A DNA stretch of 64,000 nt from Arthrobacter sp. PAMC25284. GTDB lineage: Bacteria; Actinomycetota; Actinomycetes; Actinomycetales; Micrococcaceae. Position 1 is the stretch's first letter. Every line of letters starts with the position of its first letter. Below, one piece after another: positions 60,925 through 64,000 of the stretch. The translations under genes were made by a program, and so were the position numbers. The notes beneath the pieces are model-generated. The model was given only the letters and a program-made list of their open reading frames with translations. It ran no database searches and was not told the DNA's origin. The stretch spans positions 2,232,001 through 2,296,000 of the forward strand of contig NZ_CP080382.1 in the NCBI RefSeq assembly GCF_019443425.1. The letters are read 5' to 3'.

Positions 60925-62625
60925 TTCGTGGTTCCTTCGTTCATGGGGATGCGGACGCTGCGTTCCTGGGCGACCTCGACGGCGCGGTCGTAACCGGCGT
61001 CGACATGGCGGATGACACCCATGCCGGGGTCATTGGTCAGCAGGCGCTCGAGCTTCTGCGCGGCGAGGTCGGTGCCGTCGGCGACGGACACTTGGCCGGC
61101 GTGGATGGAACGGCCGATTCCGACGCCGCCGCCGTGGTGGATGGAGACCCAGGTGGCGCCGGAGGCGGTATTGAGCAGGGCGTTGAGCAGCGGCCAGTCG
61201 GCCACCGCGTCCGACCCGTCGGCCATGGACTCTGTCTCGCGGTAGGGCGAGGCGACGGAGCCGGAATCGAGGTGGTCGCGGCCGATCACGATGGGGGCCT
61301 TGACCTTGCCTTCCTTGACGAGCTGGTTGAAGAGCAGCCCGGCTTTGGCGCGGTCGCCGTAGCCGAGCCAGCAGATCCGGGCCGGCAGGCCCTCGAACTC
61401 GACGCGTTCCTGTGCGGCGTTAATCCAGCGGTGCAGGTGCTTGTTGTCCGGGAAGAGCTCCTTGATGGCCTTATCCGTGACGGCGATGTCTTCCGGATCG
61501 CCGGAGAGCGCCACCCAGCGGAACGGGCCGAGACCCTCGCAGAACAGCGGGCGGATGTATGCCGGGACGAATCCCGGAAATTCGAAGGCGCGCTTGTAGC
61601 CGCCCTTGCGGGCCTCATCGCGGATCGAGTTGCCATAGTCGAAGACCTCGGCGCCGGCGTCCTGGAATTCCACCATGGCCTGAACCTGCCTGGCCATGGA
61701 GGCCTGGGCCTTTTTGGTGAAGCCTTCCGGATCGGCGGAGGACTCGCGGTGCCATTCGGCGACGGTGATGCCTTCCGGGAGGTAGCTCAGCGGATCGTGG
61801 GCGGAGGTCTGGTCGGTGACGATGTCCACGGTGAGTTCGCCGGCCATGTGGCGGCGAAGGATTTCGGGGAAGACCTCGGCGGCGTTCCCGACGTATCCGA
61901 CGGACCAGCCGCGGCGCTCCTCTTTGGCTGCCAGGACCTTGGCGATGGCGGCGTCGAGGTCGGTTTCGACCTCGTCGAGGTAGCGTTTTCCGGCGCGGCG
62001 GCGCAGGCGGGTCTCGTCGACGTCGACGATCAGGCAGGCGCCGTCGTTAAGGGTGACGGCGAGCGGCTGGGGCCCCGCCCATGCCGCCGCAGCCGCCGGT
62101 CAGGGTCAGCGTTCCGGCGAGTGTGCCCTCCTCGTTGCCGGTGAGCTTGCGGGCAATTGCGGCGAACGTCTCGAAGGTGCCCTGCAGGATGCCCTGGGTG
62201 CCGATGTAGATCCAGGATCCTGCGGTCATCTGGCCGTACATCATCAGGCCTTCGGCCTCGAGTCGCCGGAATTCCGGCCAGGTGGCCCAGTCGCCGACGA
62301 GGTTGGAGTTGGCCAGCAACACCCGGGGCGCCCATTCGTTGGTGCGGAAGACGCCGACGGGCTTGCCGGACTGGACCAGGAGGGTCTCGTCTTTTTCCAT
62401 CGTTTCCAGGGTGCGGGTGATCGCATCAAACGCGGCCCAGGACCGTACGGCCCGGCCGGTGCCGCCGTAGACCACCAGGTCATCGGGGCGTTCGGCAACC
62501 TCGGGGTCCAAGTTGTTCATCAGCATGCGCAGCGGGGCTTCGGTCTGCCACGACTTGGCAGTGAGCTCGGTGCCGCGGGCCGCTTTGACCGGGCGGGCAC
62601 CGGTGGTGAAGTCGGCGGGTGCCAT
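60921..62625 (-). pseudogene. hutU: Urocanate hydratase, frameshifted
   Basis: The first frame ([61 protein letters not shown] ... [17 protein letters not shown]) breaks at the run 62069-62076. It continues in another frame ([44 protein letters not shown] ... [21 protein letters not shown]) to a normal end. One extra G explains it; corrected length ~567 residues. NAD-binding [24 protein letters not shown] and [23 protein letters not shown] are typical. Converts urocanate to imidazolone propionate. Confidence 0.9.
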
Positions 62626-62733
62626 GAGGGCTCCTTCGTGTTTAGTGCGCTTGTTAAGTGCGGTCCGGGAAGATCTTCTGTTTCAACTAAAGCCTGTGCG
62701 CCGCCCCGGAAACAGGGCCTTCAGCCGGGTGCT

Positions 62734-62749
62734 GTCCGGGATTCCAGAC
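62734..62749. promoter_or_regulatory. Candidate hut operator upstream of hutUH
   Basis: GTCCGGGATTCCAGAC, a palindrome with one arm mismatch, lies 108 bp upstream of hutU. It differs by one base from the hutG site and by two from the iclR site. Confidence 0.7.
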
Positions 62750-62796
62750 CCGACCGGCGTTCGGGACCTGGCTCCGGCCGCGCCCGGACGGGCATC

Positions 62797-63684
62797 TCAT
62801 GCGGGCTGGTTGGATCCCGGTCTGCCGTGGATCCGGAGCGAGAGTTCGTCGGCGGCCTTTTGGACCCGTGCGGCCAGGGCCGGCCATTGATCTGCGGGCA
62901 GCTTGTCCTCGAGGAATGTCACGGCCACGGCTGCCGTCGGCCAGCCGGCATGGTCGGTGACGGCGGCGGCGATCGAGCCGAACCCGGGCGTCACCTCGCC
63001 GTGTTCGGTGGCGTAGCCGCGCTGCCGGACCTGGTCCAGGTGTGAGGAGAGCACCGAGTACTTCATGATCGGCGATTCGGTCTCGTGCCGGGCGGTGAAG
63101 GCGGCGGTGTTCGGGTACAGCGCCCGGACCTGGGACTTCGGCAGCGCGGCGAGGATTGCCCGGCCGCTGGCGGTGAGGTGGCTGGGCAGCCGGACGCCGA
63201 CGTCGGTCACCAGGGATGGCCGGTTCTTGGCCCGTTCCTCCACGATATAGAGCACGTCACGGCCGTGCAGGACGGCCAGGTGGGCGCTTTCGCCAATCAC
63301 GTCCACGAGCGAGGCAAGCAGCGGCCGGCCCAGCCGGGACAGCGGTTCCTGGCGCGAATAGCCGGAGCTGAGTTCGAAGGCACTGATGCCCAGGCCATAG
63401 CGCTGTTCCTCGTGCAGGTGCAGCACAAAGCCGTTCGCCTCCATCACCCCGAGAAGGTGGTAGACGCTGGAGCGCGGCAACCCGAGCGCCGCGGCGATGT
63501 TCGACGCGGCCATCGGCCCGCGCTTGGAGGCGAGCAGTTTGAGGATGCGCAAGGTATTTTCCGCCGCCGGAACCTTGGACGCCTGCTTCACGGGCCGCGG
63601 GCGCGGAGGAACGCCAGCGGCAGAGTCCGCGGCGGACTCTGGCGCGGCGGCCGGTAACACGGCGGCGGTACTCACGGCTGGCAT
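62797..63684 (-). CDS. IclR-family transcriptional regulator of hut genes
   Basis: 295 residues. After a ~30-residue Ala/Pro-rich start, the winged helix covers about 38-95 (NTLRILKLLASKRGPMAASNIAAALGLPRSSVYHLLGVMEANGFVLHLHEEQRYGLG). The IclR effector domain follows (SRLGRPLLASLVDVIGESAHLAVLHGRDVLYIVEE ... RLPSHLTASGRAILAALP ... RQRGYATEHGEVTPGFGSIAAAV). It precedes hutU on the same strand and matching palindromes occur upstream of hutUH, hutG and itself. Histidine, urocanate or formiminoglutamate are likely effectors. Confidence 0.93.
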   Translation of the reverse strand: MPAVSTAAVLPAAAPESAADSAAGVPPRPRPVKQASKVPAAENTLRILKLLASKRGPMAASNIAAALGLPRSSVYHLLGVMEANGFVLHLHEEQRYGLGISAFELSSGYSRQEPLSRLGRPLLASLVDVIGESAHLAVLHGRDVLYIVEERAKNRPSLVTDVGVRLPSHLTASGRAILAALPKSQVRALYPNTAAFTARHETESPIMKYSVLSSHLDQVRQRGYATEHGEVTPGFGSIAAAVTDHAGWPTAAVAVTFLEDKLPADQWPALAARVQKAADELSLRIHGRPGSNQPA

Positions 63685-63708
63685 ACATCCTCTTTTCAGC
63701 GGGCGGCG

Positions 63709-63724
63709 TCCGGTATCCCGTACT
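63709..63724. promoter_or_regulatory. Weaker hut-like palindrome near iclR start
   Basis: GTCCGGTATCCCGTAC has arms matching five of six positions and lies 25 bp upstream of the iclR start. It resembles, but is more degenerate than, the three hut sites and could be an auxiliary site. Confidence 0.35.
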
Positions 63725-63774
63725 CAAGCATGCGCCCTCGCAGCACTCATTGGTCAGACCGGCCGGGTTGAAAT

Positions 63775-63790
63775 GTCTGGGATACCAGAC
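63775..63790. promoter_or_regulatory. Candidate hut operator upstream of iclR
   Basis: GTCTGGGATACCAGAC has perfect 6-bp arms around a 4-bp centre. It lies 91 bp before iclR and 45 bp before the divergent gene at 63835, so it may control both. Confidence 0.7.
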
Positions 63791-63834
63791 TAATGGCCAT
63801 GCCTGCCGCTCGCGGAACGGCTACGCTCGTGCCC

Positions 63835-64000
63835 ATGGGACAGCTGTGGGAACAATCCCAGGACGGCGTCGTGGTTTTTCCATCTGGCCGGAGAATCCGC
63901 GGGCGGGGCCTGCGCCACCGCGTGCCTGCCGGACCGCTTCCGGATTTCGGGCTGTATTTGCTGGGCGTTCCTCCCCCTCCGGTGGAATGGGAGTCCAGAT
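63835..64000 (+). CDS. Probable protein-tyrosine-phosphatase-family protein, 3' end outside window
   Basis: The ATG at 63835 opens MGQLWEQSQDGVVVFPSGRRIRGRGLRHRVPAGPLPDFGLYLLGVPPPPVEWESR, still open at the window end. The RGRGLR...PDFGLYLLG...PPPPVEWE pattern resembles the N-terminus of a small actinobacterial phosphatase family whose CxxGxGRT-type active site would lie further on, outside view. The call is therefore by resemblance only. It is divergent from iclR. Confidence 0.5.
   Translation, partial: MGQLWEQSQDGVVVFPSGRRIRGRGLRHRVPAGPLPDFGLYLLGVPPPPVEWESR

Overview
The window is GC-rich DNA of actinobacterial character, most like the Arthrobacter/Pseudarthrobacter group (Micrococcaceae). 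Pointers are the high GC at third codon positions, a DUF222/HNH (13E12-type) protein, an Asp23/DUF2273/AmaP envelope-stress cluster, an aglE/F/G-like sugar importer without its own ATPase, and hut genes under an IclR regulator. The genus is inferred from gene content; no 16S rRNA is present.

Layout. 1-1.0 kb: end of a GAF-GGDEF protein. 1.1-7.9 kb: a GntR/FCD regulator divergent from a permease / glutamine-synthetase-like ligase / class I amidotransferase hydrolase / aldehyde dehydrogenase / short-chain dehydrogenase operon that reads as a gamma-glutamylethanolamide (or polyamine) catabolic route. 8-16.3 kb: acyl-CoA dehydrogenase, acyl-CoA ligase, MarR regulator, and a distal valine-catabolism cluster (mmsA, 3-hydroxyisobutyryl-CoA hydrolase, mmsB, enoyl-CoA hydratase). 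16.5-23 kb: exonuclease III, an unknown gene, a LacI regulator and a sugar ABC importer. 23.1-28.7 kb: the Asp23 cluster and a secreted GH33 sialidase. 28.8-29.4 kb: a tRNA operon (Glu-Asp-Phe) with promoter and terminator. 29.4-45.2 kb: housekeeping and transport genes (lysine/arginine exporter and its LysR regulator, SDR, EamA, zincin, CDF exporter, ABC-2 exporter with a LolA/RseB-like protein, universal stress protein, short flavoprotein, CopC, NCS2 purine permease, hutG, HNH protein). 45.2-56.4 kb: one long minus-strand tellurium-resistance-type (Ter) operon. 56.6-59.1 kb: a GGDEF-EAL protein and a DUF1918 protein. 59.2-63.7 kb: hutH, hutU and an IclR regulator. 63.8 kb to the end: start of a probable phosphatase gene.

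Three things stand out. (1) The Ter operon joins a Ca2+-binding TerD/TelA/TerC-like stress module to a biosynthetic module in which two phosphoribosyltransferase-like units are fused in one 895-residue protein. (2) hutG, hutUH and the iclR gene each carry a closely matching 16-bp palindrome upstream, although hutG lies about 17 kb away; this defines a candidate hut operator. (3) Nine genes are interrupted by frameshifts. All are insertions (eight of +1, one of +2) and all lie in G/C runs spanning a GGCC core, a pattern that looks more like a methylation-linked base-calling artefact than nine independent pseudogenes. A run of five tandem terminator-like hairpins also fills the gap between two convergent genes at 40.0-40.1 kb.
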